Shown: positions 1-7,369 of the stretch, piece by piece
Numbering within the stretch: position 1 is the first letter of the stretch
How the letters are laid out: each line of letters begins with the position of its first letter
Assembly (NCBI GenBank): GCA_047625765.1
Contig: JBLHRE010000039.1
Coordinates: forward strand, 1-12,521
DNA from: JBLHRE01 sp047625765
GTDB lineage: Bacteria > Bacteroidota > Bacteroidia > Flavobacteriales > JBLHRE01
Reading direction: 5' to 3'
DNA: 12,521 bases
Program-made: the position numbers and the translations under genes
Notes under the pieces: model-generated
Databases searched by the model: none
Told to the model about the DNA's origin: nothing
Seen by the model: the letters and a program-made list of their open reading frames with translations, nothing else

Positions 1-266
1 GAGGTGTTAATTCTAATGCCTTGCAGATAGACGCTTTCAAAGCCTATAAAAGAGCAACTAACATCGTAAACACCTGGAGGGATTTCTTCAATTCTAAATA
101 ATCCATCAATATCAGAAACACCGCCAATTTGTTGGTCTACCAAAACAATATTTGCAAAAGGAACGGCTTCGTTGTTTAAGCCATTAAAAGCTCTTCCTTT
201 TAAAGTGCCCGTTTGAGCGTGAACCTGAAATATACCGAAGAATATAGATAGAAGAATAAGTCTCAT
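1..266 (-). CDS. N-terminal part of a secreted CarboxypepD_reg-like domain protein, probably a TonB-dependent receptor (partial)
   Basis: An open frame starts with ATG at 266-264 and runs off the left edge after 88 codons, so the 3' end is missing. The protein begins MRLILLSIFFGIFQVHAQTG, a typical Sec signal peptide with a likely signal peptidase I cut after Ala17 (VHA|Q). Residues 20-88 look like the CarboxypepD_reg-like (DUF4480-type) beta-sandwich: they include VPFANIVLV, a G-V-S-D-x-D-G-x-F turn and a P-x-G-x-Y-x-V strand followed by FIGFES. In Bacteroidota this domain usually precedes a TonB plug and beta-barrel in outer-membrane uptake receptors, so a receptor is the best guess. Other proteins carry the same domain (for example DUF5686-type outer-membrane proteins), and the part that would decide lies outside the window. 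The gene is divergent from thiL, with 132 AT-rich bases between the starts. I see no convincing promoter for it there. Confidence 0.8.
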   Translation of the reverse strand, partial: MRLILLSIFFGIFQVHAQTGTLKGRAFNGLNNEAVPFANIVLVDQQIGGVSDIDGLFRIEEIPPGVYDVSCSFIGFESVYLQGIRINT

Positions 267-361
267 TTTGTGATAGATATTTGGGAAGAAGGTAATTAAA
301 TTTTAAGATGTTTTTTCAGAAAAGATGGAACAGACTAAATTATAATTTTTCATTTTTTAAT

Positions 362-394
362 TTTGAAAACCCTATTCTTAAACAATTAACTTTG
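362..394 (+). promoter_or_regulatory. Bacteroidota-type promoter of thiL
   Basis: TTTG at 362-365 is followed after 21 bases by TAACTTTG at 387-394, a full match to the Bacteroidota sigma-ABfr consensus (-33 TTG / -7 TAnnTTTG). The -7 element ends only four bases before the thiL ATG at 399. Transcription would therefore be expected to begin at or next to the start codon, giving a leaderless message. The match is seen directly; promoter activity is inferred. Confidence 0.6.
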
Positions 395-398
395 CAAC

Positions 399-1466
399 AT
401 GAGTATATTAGAAGACAAAGAGCCAAAAAGAACTAGTCTTGCCGAATTAGGTGAGTTTGGACTAATTAAATATTTAACAGATAACATCGAATTGCAACAT
501 GCTTCATCGCTTCTAGGAGTTGGTGATGATGCTGCTGTTTTAGATCTGTCATCGGGAAGTACGGTAATAACTACCGATATGTTAACCGAAGGGGTGCATT
601 TCGATTTAACCTATGTACCCTTAAAACATTTGGGATACAAAGCCGTTTCGGTAAATGTTTCTGATGTGTATGCCATGAATGCAAAGCCAACTCAGATAAC
701 GGTTTCTATTGCGGTTTCTTCACGGTTTCCGCTAGAGGCAATCGAGGAATTGTATGCAGGAGTTCATTTGGCATGTCAACATTTTAATGTGGATTTGATT
801 GGAGGAGATACTACTTCTTCAACATCTGGATTGACCATATCTATTACGGCAATCGGGACTGTAGCTGCTGACAAGGTGGTGAAACGTTCGGGGGCAAAAG
901 CCAATGATTTGTTGGTGGTTACGGGAGATTTGGGTGGAGCTTACATGGGATTGCAGGTTTTGGAAAGAGAAAAAGCTGTGTATGCCGAAAATCCAAACAT
1001 GCAACCAGAATTGGCGGGTTATGATTACATTCTGGAGCGTCAATTAAAGCCTGAGGCTAGAATGGATATTCCTAAATTACTAGAAGATTTAGGCGTTAAG
1101 CCAACTTCAATGATAGATGTTTCTGATGGGCTTTCTTCAGAGACTATTCATTTATGCAAAGCGTCTGGAGTTGGGGTGAAGATTTATGAAGATAAAATCC
1201 CTTTAGACCCAATGGTAATTTCTTCTACCGAAGAATTTAAGATTGATTCCACTATGGTGGCACTTTCTGGAGGCGAGGATTACGAATTGTTGATGACCAT
1301 AGCGATGGATGACTTTGAGAAAATCAAAGGAAATCCAAGTCTTACCGTTATTGGACATATGTGCGAAGAGAAAGAAGGCATGTATTTAATCACAAGAGAT
1401 GGTGGAGCACATCCTTTGACAGCACAAGGTTGGGATGCATTGTTGAAAGAAGAAAAGGGAGAGTAA
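399..1466 (+). CDS. thiL: Thiamine-phosphate kinase ThiL
   Basis: ThiL phosphorylates thiamine monophosphate with ATP to give thiamine diphosphate, the active cofactor, in the cytoplasm. The 355-residue protein carries the family's motifs in order: GVGDDAAVL (40-48, Mg/ATP-binding aspartates), TTDMLTEGVHF (58-68), LGYKAVSVNVSD (78-89), IGGDTT (134-139), GDLGGA (176-181), IDVSDGL (239-245) and SGGEDYELL (290-298). These define the PurM/ThiL (AIR synthase-like) two-domain fold. The length is slightly above the usual 320-350 residues because of a short N-terminal extension. The ATG at 399 fits because a promoter ends just before it and the frame has no better start. A strong hairpin terminator follows the TAA stop, so thiL is probably transcribed alone. 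No other thiamine gene is in the window. Confidence 0.96.
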   Translation: MSILEDKEPKRTSLAELGEFGLIKYLTDNIELQHASSLLGVGDDAAVLDLSSGSTVITTDMLTEGVHFDLTYVPLKHLGYKAVSVNVSDVYAMNAKPTQITVSIAVSSRFPLEAIEELYAGVHLACQHFNVDLIGGDTTSSTSGLTISITAIGTVAADKVVKRSGAKANDLLVVTGDLGGAYMGLQVLEREKAVYAENPNMQPELAGYDYILERQLKPEARMDIPKLLEDLGVKPTSMIDVSDGLSSETIHLCKASGVGVKIYEDKIPLDPMVISSTEEFKIDSTMVALSGGEDYELLMTIAMDDFEKIKGNPSLTVIGHMCEEKEGMYLITRDGGAHPLTAQGWDALLKEEKGE

Positions 1467-1491
1467 ACCCGATATTATACCCGAATAGGAT

Positions 1492-1524
1492 AAAAAGCTC
1501 TGCAATTATTGCAGAGCTTTTTTT
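1492..1524 (+). terminator. Rho-independent terminator after thiL
   Basis: A perfect 14-bp inverted repeat (AAAAAGCTCTGCAA at 1492-1505, its complement at 1509-1522) has a 3-base loop and runs into a T tract at 1518-1524. It begins 25 bases after the thiL stop. This is a classic intrinsic terminator for thiL. It separates thiL from aspS, whose start is 80 bases further on. Because the left arm begins with five As, the hairpin would also have a short U run when read from the other strand. Confidence 0.88.
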
Positions 1525-1546
1525 GTGCTTTAAAAAAACCACAGAA

Positions 1547-1580
1547 TTAGCCAAGCTTTCTTACATTTTGGGTAATTTCG
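1547..1580 (+). promoter_or_regulatory. Possible promoter of aspS
   Basis: TAATTTCG at 1573-1580 matches the Bacteroidota -7 element TAnnTTTG at all but one position. The only -33 candidate at suitable distance is a weak TTAG at 1547-1550 (spacing 22). A promoter is expected here because the thiL terminator lies just upstream, and the leader would be roughly 18-20 bases without a Shine-Dalgarno sequence. Confidence 0.35.
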
Positions 1581-1603
1581 CGCACTGAAACAATTTTGAT
1601 TAG

Positions 1604-3361
1604 ATGTTACGTACAAACACTTGCGGAGAGTTAACAATCAACGACTTAGGAAAAGAAGTAAAATTGAGCGGCTGGGTTCAGCGCAGTAGAGATTTAGGTG
1701 CAATGACTTTTGTCGATTTGCGCGATCGCTATGGGATTACTCAATTGGTTTTTAATGAAGATAGCCCAAAAGAAATGTTGCAGCAAGCAGCTAAATTGGG
1801 CCGTGAATATGTGATTCAGGTTGTAGGGAAGGTAATTGAACGCAGCAGCAAGAACAAAAATATTGCTACAGGAGAGATAGAAATTGCTGTAACGACACTT
1901 ACCATTCTTAACGAATCGAAAACACCTCCGTTTACCATCGAAGATGAAACGGATGGTGGTGAAGACCTAAGAATGAAATACCGTTACTTGGATTTGAGAA
2001 GAAGTCCGGTACGTGAGAATTTATTGTTACGACACCGCGTAGGAATGGCGGTTCGTAATTATTTAGACCAGCAAGGTTTTATTGATGTCGAAACACCTTA
2101 CTTAATCAAGTCTACTCCAGAAGGGGCACGTGATTTTGTAGTGCCATCGAGAATGAACGAAGGTCAGTTTTATGCCTTACCACAATCACCACAAACGTTC
2201 AAGCAATTGCTAATGGTTTCTGGATTCGACAGGTATTACCAGATTGTAAAATGTTTCCGTGACGAAGATTTGCGTGCAGATCGTCAGCCAGAATTTACAC
2301 AGATAGACTGCGAAATGAGTTTCGTAGAGCAAGAAGATATTCTAAACACTTTTGAAGGATTGACCCGACATTTGTTAGAAACAATAGGAGCTGTTAATAC
2401 ATCCGAATTTCCAAGAATTACTTATGATGAAGCGATGCGTTTGTATGGTTCAGATAAGCCAGACATTCGTTTTGGGATGGAATTTGTTGAAATGAATGAT
2501 GTTGCACAAAACAAAGGTTTCCAAGTATTCGATCAGCAAGAATTGGTTGTTGGAATCAATGCCAAAGGTTGCGCAGACTATACCAGAAAACAATTGGATG
2601 CTTTGATTGCTTTTGTGAAGCGACCTCAGATTGGCGCGACAGGATTGATTTACTGTAAATACAATGCAGATGGTACGTTTAAATCATCGGTAGATAAATT
2701 CTTTGATGCTGAAGCTTTGAAAGCTTGGGCCGAAAAGATGGGTGCAAAGCCTGGCGATTTGATATTTGTAATGGCTGGCTCAACAGACAAGGTACGCAAG
2801 CAACTAAGCGAATTGCGTTTGGAAATGGGGAATCGTTTGGGATTGAGAGATCCTAAAGTATTTGCTCCATTATGGGTATTGGATTTTCCATTGTTAGAAT
2901 GGGACGAAGATTCTGCAAGATACCATGCCATGCACCACCCGTTTACTTCTCCAAAACCAGAAGACATGCATATGATTGATACAGAGCCAGGAAAGGTTCG
3001 TGCCAATGCCTATGATTTGGTGATGAATGGTTCTGAAATTGGTGGAGGTTCTATTCGTATTCACGATAGAGATTTGCAAAAGCGTATGTTTACCTTGTTA
3101 GGGTTTAGCGATGAAGAAGCTCAAGCACAGTTTGGATTCTTGATGAATGCCTTCGAATTTGGTGCTCCTCCACATGGTGGTGTTGCCTTTGGCTTCGACC
3201 GTTTGGTAGCCTTAATGGGAGGTTCTGATAGTATCCGCGATTACATTGCTTTCCCGAAAAACAATTCGGGAAGAGATGTTATGATTGATGCTCCGGCAAC
3301 TATAGACAATGCGCAATTAGAAGAATTGAGTATCGCGGTTACCGCAAAAATATCTGAATAA
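1604..3361 (+). CDS. aspS: Aspartyl-tRNA synthetase AspS
   Basis: AspS is the class II aminoacyl-tRNA synthetase that charges tRNA(Asp) with aspartate in the cytoplasm. The 585-residue length is normal for the bacterial type. Residues 1-105 form the anticodon-binding OB fold (GWVQRSRDLG at 23-32). The catalytic core includes TPEGARDFVVPS (171-182), YALPQSPQ (190-197), motif 2 FRDEDLRADRQPEF (218-231) and motif 3 GVAFGFDRL (526-534). The bacterial GAD insertion lies between motifs 2 and 3 (about 290-420), followed by MHHPFTSP (443-450). Leu31 and Lys83 sit where, in the Pseudomonas aeruginosa enzyme, the H31L and G83K changes are reported to increase tRNA(Asp) specificity. A discriminating enzyme is therefore likely, though this rests on remembered literature. 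The CLC gene begins 15 bases after the stop. Confidence 0.97.
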   Translation: MLRTNTCGELTINDLGKEVKLSGWVQRSRDLGAMTFVDLRDRYGITQLVFNEDSPKEMLQQAAKLGREYVIQVVGKVIERSSKNKNIATGEIEIAVTTLTILNESKTPPFTIEDETDGGEDLRMKYRYLDLRRSPVRENLLLRHRVGMAVRNYLDQQGFIDVETPYLIKSTPEGARDFVVPSRMNEGQFYALPQSPQTFKQLLMVSGFDRYYQIVKCFRDEDLRADRQPEFTQIDCEMSFVEQEDILNTFEGLTRHLLETIGAVNTSEFPRITYDEAMRLYGSDKPDIRFGMEFVEMNDVAQNKGFQVFDQQELVVGINAKGCADYTRKQLDALIAFVKRPQIGATGLIYCKYNADGTFKSSVDKFFDAEALKAWAEKMGAKPGDLIFVMAGSTDKVRKQLSELRLEMGNRLGLRDPKVFAPLWVLDFPLLEWDEDSARYHAMHHPFTSPKPEDMHMIDTEPGKVRANAYDLVMNGSEIGGGSIRIHDRDLQKRMFTLLGFSDEEAQAQFGFLMNAFEFGAPPHGGVAFGFDRLVALMGGSDSIRDYIAFPKNNSGRDVMIDAPATIDNAQLEELSIAVTAKISE

Positions 3362-3376
3362 GATTATCTACAATTA

Positions 3377-5152
3377 ATGACATTAAAAGTCTGGTTAAAA
3401 AAGTTTTTGTTGTGGCGTGTTAAACACATCAGCAACAGACAATTCATACTTATTTTAAGTGTGATTGTTGGATTTGGATCCGGACTAGCTGCGGTTGTCA
3501 TTAAAAACATGACACACTTTATTCAGGCTTTACTTATTTCCGATAGCATTAAAGACTATCATACTTACCTCTACTTTTTGTATCCTTTAATAGGGATTGC
3601 ATTAACAGTATTGGTCATCAAATACATCATTCGGAAGCCTGTAGGGCATGGTATTCCTGGGGCGCTATATGCCATTTCAAAACGAAATGGAATCATCCCT
3701 AGAAACAATATGTTCCGTTCTATTTTCACCTCTGCTTTAACAGTAGGTTTTGGAGGGTCTGTAGGGCTGGAGGGTCCTACCGTTGCTACAGGATCTGCCA
3801 TTGGTTCGAACGTAGCCCGTTTGATGCGCCTAAATTATAAGACCAGAATATTGTTGATTGGTTGTGCAGCAGCAGGAACGCTTTCAGCAATTTTTGAAGC
3901 CCCTGTAGCAGCAATTGTATTTGCCTTAGAAGTGCTGATGTTGGACTTAACCATGTCATCGATGGTGCCATTGTTAATGGCATCTGTAGCGGCAGGACTA
4001 ACCTCTAGAATGCTTGTTGGCGAGGATGTTCTGTTTTATTTCAAACTATCAGATAGTTTCCAAATTGCAGATACGGGCTATTATGTGATTCTTGGTATTG
4101 CTGGAGGATTGCTGTCTGTATATGTTACTAAGGTGTTTTTCTTTGTAGAAGAGCTATTTAAGAAAATCAAGGCGCGTGGAAAAAGAGTGATTATTGGTGG
4201 AAGTGTTCTTGGATTATTGGTTTTTGTTCTACCTCCATTATATGGTGAAGGTTATGAAAGTATCAATCATTTGCTTTCCGGCAATGCATCATTAATGTTA
4301 GAGGGAACCTGGATGGATTCGTTTGCAGAAAATGCCATGGTCTTGTTATTGATTATTGTAGCAATGTTTATGTTCAAAATTATTGCAACAGCAGTAACTT
4401 TTGCAGCAGGTGGAGTTGGAGGTATTTTTGCGCCAACCTTGTTTATGGGTTCTATGATGGGCTATGCAGTTGCTTCTACGATTAATATATTTTCTAAGCA
4501 AAACGTGTCGGTAAGTAATTTTACCTTAGTTGGCATGGGAGCTTTAATGGCGGGAGTGCTTCATGCACCATTAACCGCAATTTTCCTTATTGCAGAATTA
4601 ACAGGCGGTTACGAATTGTTCCTACCTCTTATGATTGCCGCATCAATTTCTTATATGACGGTGAAGTATTTTGTACCGCATTCTATTTATAACAAACAGC
4701 TAGCAGACAGAGGGGAATTAATTACCCACCATAAAGATAAAGCTGTACTGATGCGTCTGCAATTAAGTAAAGTTATTGAGCGAAATTTCAAGTCTATTTA
4801 TTCTGAGATGACTTTGGGTGAATTGGTGAAAGTTGTAGCCCATTCAACCAGGAATATTTTTCCTGTGGTTTCGCATGAAAATGAATTGCAAGGTATTGTT
4901 ACCCTAGATGATATTCGAAATATCATGTTCGATCAAAGCTTGTATGAAAAAATAAAGGTTGAGGATCTAATGCACCAACCCTTAGGTATAATTGACTGTG
5001 AAGAGCCCATGGAACAGGTAATGGATAAGTTCAAGAAATCGGGTGCATGGAATTTAGCAGTTACCAAAAGAGGGAAGTACGATGGCTTTGTATCTAAGGC
5101 AAAGCTGTTCTCTGTTTATCGTGGAATGTTGGTAGAATTTTCAGAGGACTGA
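3377..5152 (+). CDS. CLC-family chloride channel/transporter with C-terminal CBS pair
   Basis: This integral membrane protein of 591 residues belongs to the voltage-gated chloride channel (CLC) family and should form a dimer moving chloride or a similar anion. Signature segments are GHGIP (90-94, in place of GSGIP), GGSVGLEGP (126-134, with the gating glutamate at Glu132), GGVGGIFAP (345-353) and Tyr438, which aligns with the anion-coordinating Tyr445 of E. coli ClC-ec1. The position of the internal proton glutamate (Glu203 of ClC-ec1) is Val186, as in many channel-type CLCs, so transport mode cannot be assumed. After the membrane part (about 20-435), residues 470-585 form two CBS domains, which often bind adenine nucleotides and regulate gating. 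The gene lies 15 bases after aspS and its TGA is one base before the next ATG, suggesting co-transcription. The substrate (chloride, nitrate, fluoride) is not proven. The fluoride-specific CLC-F clade is unlikely given the conserved GLEGP and Tyr438. Confidence 0.93.
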   Translation: MTLKVWLKKFLLWRVKHISNRQFILILSVIVGFGSGLAAVVIKNMTHFIQALLISDSIKDYHTYLYFLYPLIGIALTVLVIKYIIRKPVGHGIPGALYAISKRNGIIPRNNMFRSIFTSALTVGFGGSVGLEGPTVATGSAIGSNVARLMRLNYKTRILLIGCAAAGTLSAIFEAPVAAIVFALEVLMLDLTMSSMVPLLMASVAAGLTSRMLVGEDVLFYFKLSDSFQIADTGYYVILGIAGGLLSVYVTKVFFFVEELFKKIKARGKRVIIGGSVLGLLVFVLPPLYGEGYESINHLLSGNASLMLEGTWMDSFAENAMVLLLIIVAMFMFKIIATAVTFAAGGVGGIFAPTLFMGSMMGYAVASTINIFSKQNVSVSNFTLVGMGALMAGVLHAPLTAIFLIAELTGGYELFLPLMIAASISYMTVKYFVPHSIYNKQLADRGELITHHKDKAVLMRLQLSKVIERNFKSIYSEMTLGELVKVVAHSTRNIFPVVSHENELQGIVTLDDIRNIMFDQSLYEKIKVEDLMHQPLGIIDCEEPMEQVMDKFKKSGAWNLAVTKRGKYDGFVSKAKLFSVYRGMLVEFSED

Positions 5153-5153
5153 T

Positions 5154-5855
5154 ATGGAGATGATACTTCCAATAGGAACCTTTGTAAATGTAGCAACAGT
5201 ATTGGCTGGAGGGCTAATAGGCCTATCATTACGTAAAGTTTTTCCTGAAAAAATTAAGGAAATAATATTTCAAGGCATTGGCCTTTTTGTTTTGGTTTTA
5301 GGAGCTAAAATGGCCTTTGCAACAGCACATCCCTTAGTGCAAGTAGTTGCAATAGTAACAGGAGGGGTAATAGGAGTATGGGTGAATTTGGATGTAAAAT
5401 TGAATTTATTTAGTGCAAGATTAAAAGTCATATTAGGCTCAAAAGAATCCACCTTTAATGAAGGCTTAATAACAGCATTTTTACTTTTTTGTGTGGGGTC
5501 TATGACGATTGTTGGAGCCATGAACGAAGGTATATCTGGCGATAGAGACCTGTTATTCACTAAAAGTATTATGGACGGAATTTCGGCTATAGTCTTAGCG
5601 GCTTCATTTGGATCTGGCGTAATCTTTTCTGTAATTCCAATGCTGTTATTTCAAGGCGGAATTACCTTACTGGCAACTCAAATGCAAGGCTATGTATCAG
5701 AGGCTTATATTACCGAGGTTTCTGCGGTAGGAGGGCTTATGATATTAGGGATTGGCTTGAATGTCTTAGGGATTACAAAATTGAAGGTCGTAAATATGCT
5801 TCCGGCATTAGCAACGGTATTGTTGTGGATGTGGGTGCAGAGTATGTTTTTATAA
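5154..5855 (+). CDS. DUF554 family membrane protein
   Basis: This polytopic inner-membrane protein of 233 residues matches the DUF554 family (YdfK/YqgA-like). Family function is unknown; a transporter-like role is commonly supposed. Recognisable features are an N-terminal LPIGTFVNVATVLAGGLIG segment (5-23), a second glycine-rich helix GLFVLVLGAKMA (43-54), a helix with TGGVIGVWVNLD (69-80), and the conserved core CVGSMTIVGAMNEG (113-126) plus GDRDLLFTKSIMDG (129-142). Another glycine-rich hydrophobic repeat lies at the C-terminus. About six to seven membrane segments are expected. The start at 5154 follows the CLC stop by one base; a second ATG at 5160 is an equally possible start two codons in. 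The NeuB-like gene begins four bases after its stop, so the three genes are probably translated from one message. Whether it works with the CLC protein is not known. Confidence 0.88.
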   Translation: MEMILPIGTFVNVATVLAGGLIGLSLRKVFPEKIKEIIFQGIGLFVLVLGAKMAFATAHPLVQVVAIVTGGVIGVWVNLDVKLNLFSARLKVILGSKESTFNEGLITAFLLFCVGSMTIVGAMNEGISGDRDLLFTKSIMDGISAIVLAASFGSGVIFSVIPMLLFQGGITLLATQMQGYVSEAYITEVSAVGGLMILGIGLNVLGITKLKVVNMLPALATVLLWMWVQSMFL

Positions 5856-5859
5856 GATA

Positions 5860-6741
5860 ATGGATATGGAATATAAGTCACCAAAAGTGATCGCTGAAAT
5901 TGGGTGTAATCACAAAGGAGAAATGGAAATTGCTAAAGAATTAATTCTTTTAGCAAAACAATCAGGAGCAGACTATGCTAAATTTCAAAAGAGAAACTCT
6001 AAAGATTTATTGACCGAAGATCAATATCATGCTCCCCATCCAAATCAAAGTAATTCCTATGGTGCAACCTACGGAGCGCATAGAGAATATTTAGAATTTG
6101 ATGTAGATCAACATCAAGAATTAAAAACGTTTTGTGAAGCCAATGCAATTGGATATGCAACCTCGGTATGGGATGTAACTTCTGCTCAAGAGATTGTTTC
6201 ATTGCATCCGGTATTCATTAAGGTTCCTTCTGCCTGTAATAACCATTTCGAAATGCTGAAAGTGTTGAGAGATGATTACAAGGGAGAAGTCCATATCTCT
6301 TTGGGCATGACAACCAAAGCGGAAGAAGATCAAATTATTTCTCTGTTCGAAGAAACCGGAGATGCAAAGCGTTTGGTCGTTTATTCTTGTACTTCTGGAT
6401 ATCCAGTTCCTTTTGATGAAGTTTGTTTGTTGGAAATTACGCGTATCAAAGCTGCTTATGGTAGTCGAGTAAGCGAAATAGGCTTTTCTGGGCATCATTT
6501 GGGGATAGCTGTAGACATTGCGGCATACGCCTTAGGAACGCCCTGGATTGAGCGTCATTTTACCAAAGACAGAACATGGAAAGGGACCGACCATGCAGCC
6601 TCTTTAGAAGCTCCTGGCTTGACCAAACTTTGTCGAAACTTAAAAGCGACACACCAAGCTATGACCTTTAAACCAACTGAAATTTTACCAATAGAAGCTC
6701 CTCAGAGGGAGAAGTTGAAGTTTAGGGAGAAATTAAAATGA
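5860..6741 (+). CDS. NeuB-family N-acetylneuraminate synthase-like enzyme without SAF domain
   Basis: The family condenses phosphoenolpyruvate with an N-acetylated aldose to make nine-carbon acidic sugars (sialic acid, legionaminic or pseudaminic acid) in the cytoplasm. This 293-residue protein covers the TIM-barrel part: AEIGCNHKG (12-20, with Glu13), GADYAKFQKR (36-45, with Lys41), YSCTSGYPVPF (175-185), FSGHHLGIAVDIAAYALG (209-226) and ERHFTKDRTWKGTDHAASLE (231-250). His212 and His233 align with the two metal ligands His215 and His236 of Neisseria NeuB, with the same 21-residue spacing. The usual SDHT motif is SGHH here. The protein stops shortly after the barrel, so the C-terminal SAF (antifreeze-like) domain of full-length NeuB (about 345 residues) is absent. 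The true substrate may thus differ. The start may be the ATG at 5860 or the one at 5866. It faces the sulfotransferase gene with one base between stop codons. Confidence 0.85.
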   Translation: MDMEYKSPKVIAEIGCNHKGEMEIAKELILLAKQSGADYAKFQKRNSKDLLTEDQYHAPHPNQSNSYGATYGAHREYLEFDVDQHQELKTFCEANAIGYATSVWDVTSAQEIVSLHPVFIKVPSACNNHFEMLKVLRDDYKGEVHISLGMTTKAEEDQIISLFEETGDAKRLVVYSCTSGYPVPFDEVCLLEITRIKAAYGSRVSEIGFSGHHLGIAVDIAAYALGTPWIERHFTKDRTWKGTDHAASLEAPGLTKLCRNLKATHQAMTFKPTEILPIEAPQREKLKFREKLK

Positions 6742-6764
6742 CCTACTTTCTCGGAGTAAAGGTC
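6740..6764. terminator. Weak hairpin at the meeting point of two convergent genes
   Basis: GACCTACT (6740-6747) can pair with AGTA (6755-6758) and GGTC (6761-6764), leaving a 7-base loop and a 2-base bulge. It spans both stop codons. Read on the minus strand it is followed by a U-rich stretch, so it could help end the sulfotransferase operon message. On the plus strand no T tract follows. This is a marginal candidate, listed because no other terminator lies between the two genes. Confidence 0.25.
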
Positions 6765-7369
6765 GTGAATATTTTAGATGCTTTTAGCTTAATTAAATAG
6801 AATAAAGAAGAAAGGCGGAAGCCTTTGCTAGGATTGTGATGTATGTTAAACTCGTCAAGAGCCAATTCTAGGTTTCCTTCTGCATTAATTAAATTCCAAA
6901 ATTCTTTGAACCCATCTTGCGCTGTTTCAAGATTGACGGTTAATTTCTTAGATTTCGATTGCAGGAAATGTTCAATATTACTCGTTACAGTTTCTACATA
7001 ATCTTCACAAGATTGAGTAAGCTCAACTTGATTTAGAGAATTTATATGCTTAAGTTTTATACCTTGAATGTAAGCCTTAATGATTGAATTTTCGCCATTT
7101 AATCGATGGAGAAAGCTCTTGGCTGTTTTTTTAGAATCGCGTTTTAAGTGAATAAAAAAAGGTGTGTCACCAAATCGTTTATCTAATTCCCCCAAATGCC
7201 AAGAAAGCCTATTGTCTGCTTCAATATGATTGTCTTTATAATTGAAACGCTTCTCCTCTAATTCCCGGCTTAATGATTCATGATCTGAGCTGTAATTGGT
7301 AATGTGCGAACAGGCTTTAATAAAACTTACGGAACCTGACCTTCCAGTGCATAGGACAAACACTCTCAT
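6743..7369 (-). CDS. Putative PAPS-dependent sulfotransferase
   Basis: The 208-residue protein opens with MRVFVLCTGRSGSVSF, a P-loop-like motif (7-16) resembling the 5'-phosphosulfate-binding loop of sulfotransferases. HLKRDSKKTAKSF (74-86) resembles the 3'-phosphate-binding segment, with Arg77 and an SKKTAKS stretch. Such enzymes move sulfate from PAPS to a hydroxyl or amine, here presumably on a sugar of the neighbouring glycan pathway. There is no signal peptide, so it should act in the cytoplasm. The C-terminus (185-208) is basic and partly hydrophobic and could touch the membrane. The ATG overlaps the stop of the upstream methyltransferase by four bases (ATGA), indicating coupled translation. 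Similarity is confined to these two motifs, and the protein is shorter than most sulfotransferases (about 250-300), so the acceptor is unknown and a degenerate family member is possible. Confidence 0.68.
   Translation of the reverse strand: MRVFVLCTGRSGSVSFIKACSHITNYSSDHESLSRELEEKRFNYKDNHIEADNRLSWHLGELDKRFGDTPFFIHLKRDSKKTAKSFLHRLNGENSIIKAYIQGIKLKHINSLNQVELTQSCEDYVETVTSNIEHFLQSKSKKLTVNLETAQDGFKEFWNLINAEGNLELALDEFNIHHNPSKGFRLSSLFYLIKLKASKIFTTFTPRK

Noticed and set aside
1361..1588. A 75-codon frame crossing the thiL end and the terminator
   Set aside because: It reads through the perfect hairpin terminator and overlaps thiL out of frame; the product has no recognisable feature.
2650..3006. A 118-codon open frame on the minus strand inside aspS
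   Set aside because: It lies wholly opposite the conserved AspRS GAD/core region and has no recognisable domain or start signal; it is a shadow of the real gene.
5270..5560. A 96-codon open frame on the minus strand inside the DUF554 gene
   Set aside because: It is entirely antisense to conserved DUF554 sequence, is low in complexity (Thr/Lys/Pro rich), and has no motif or promoter.
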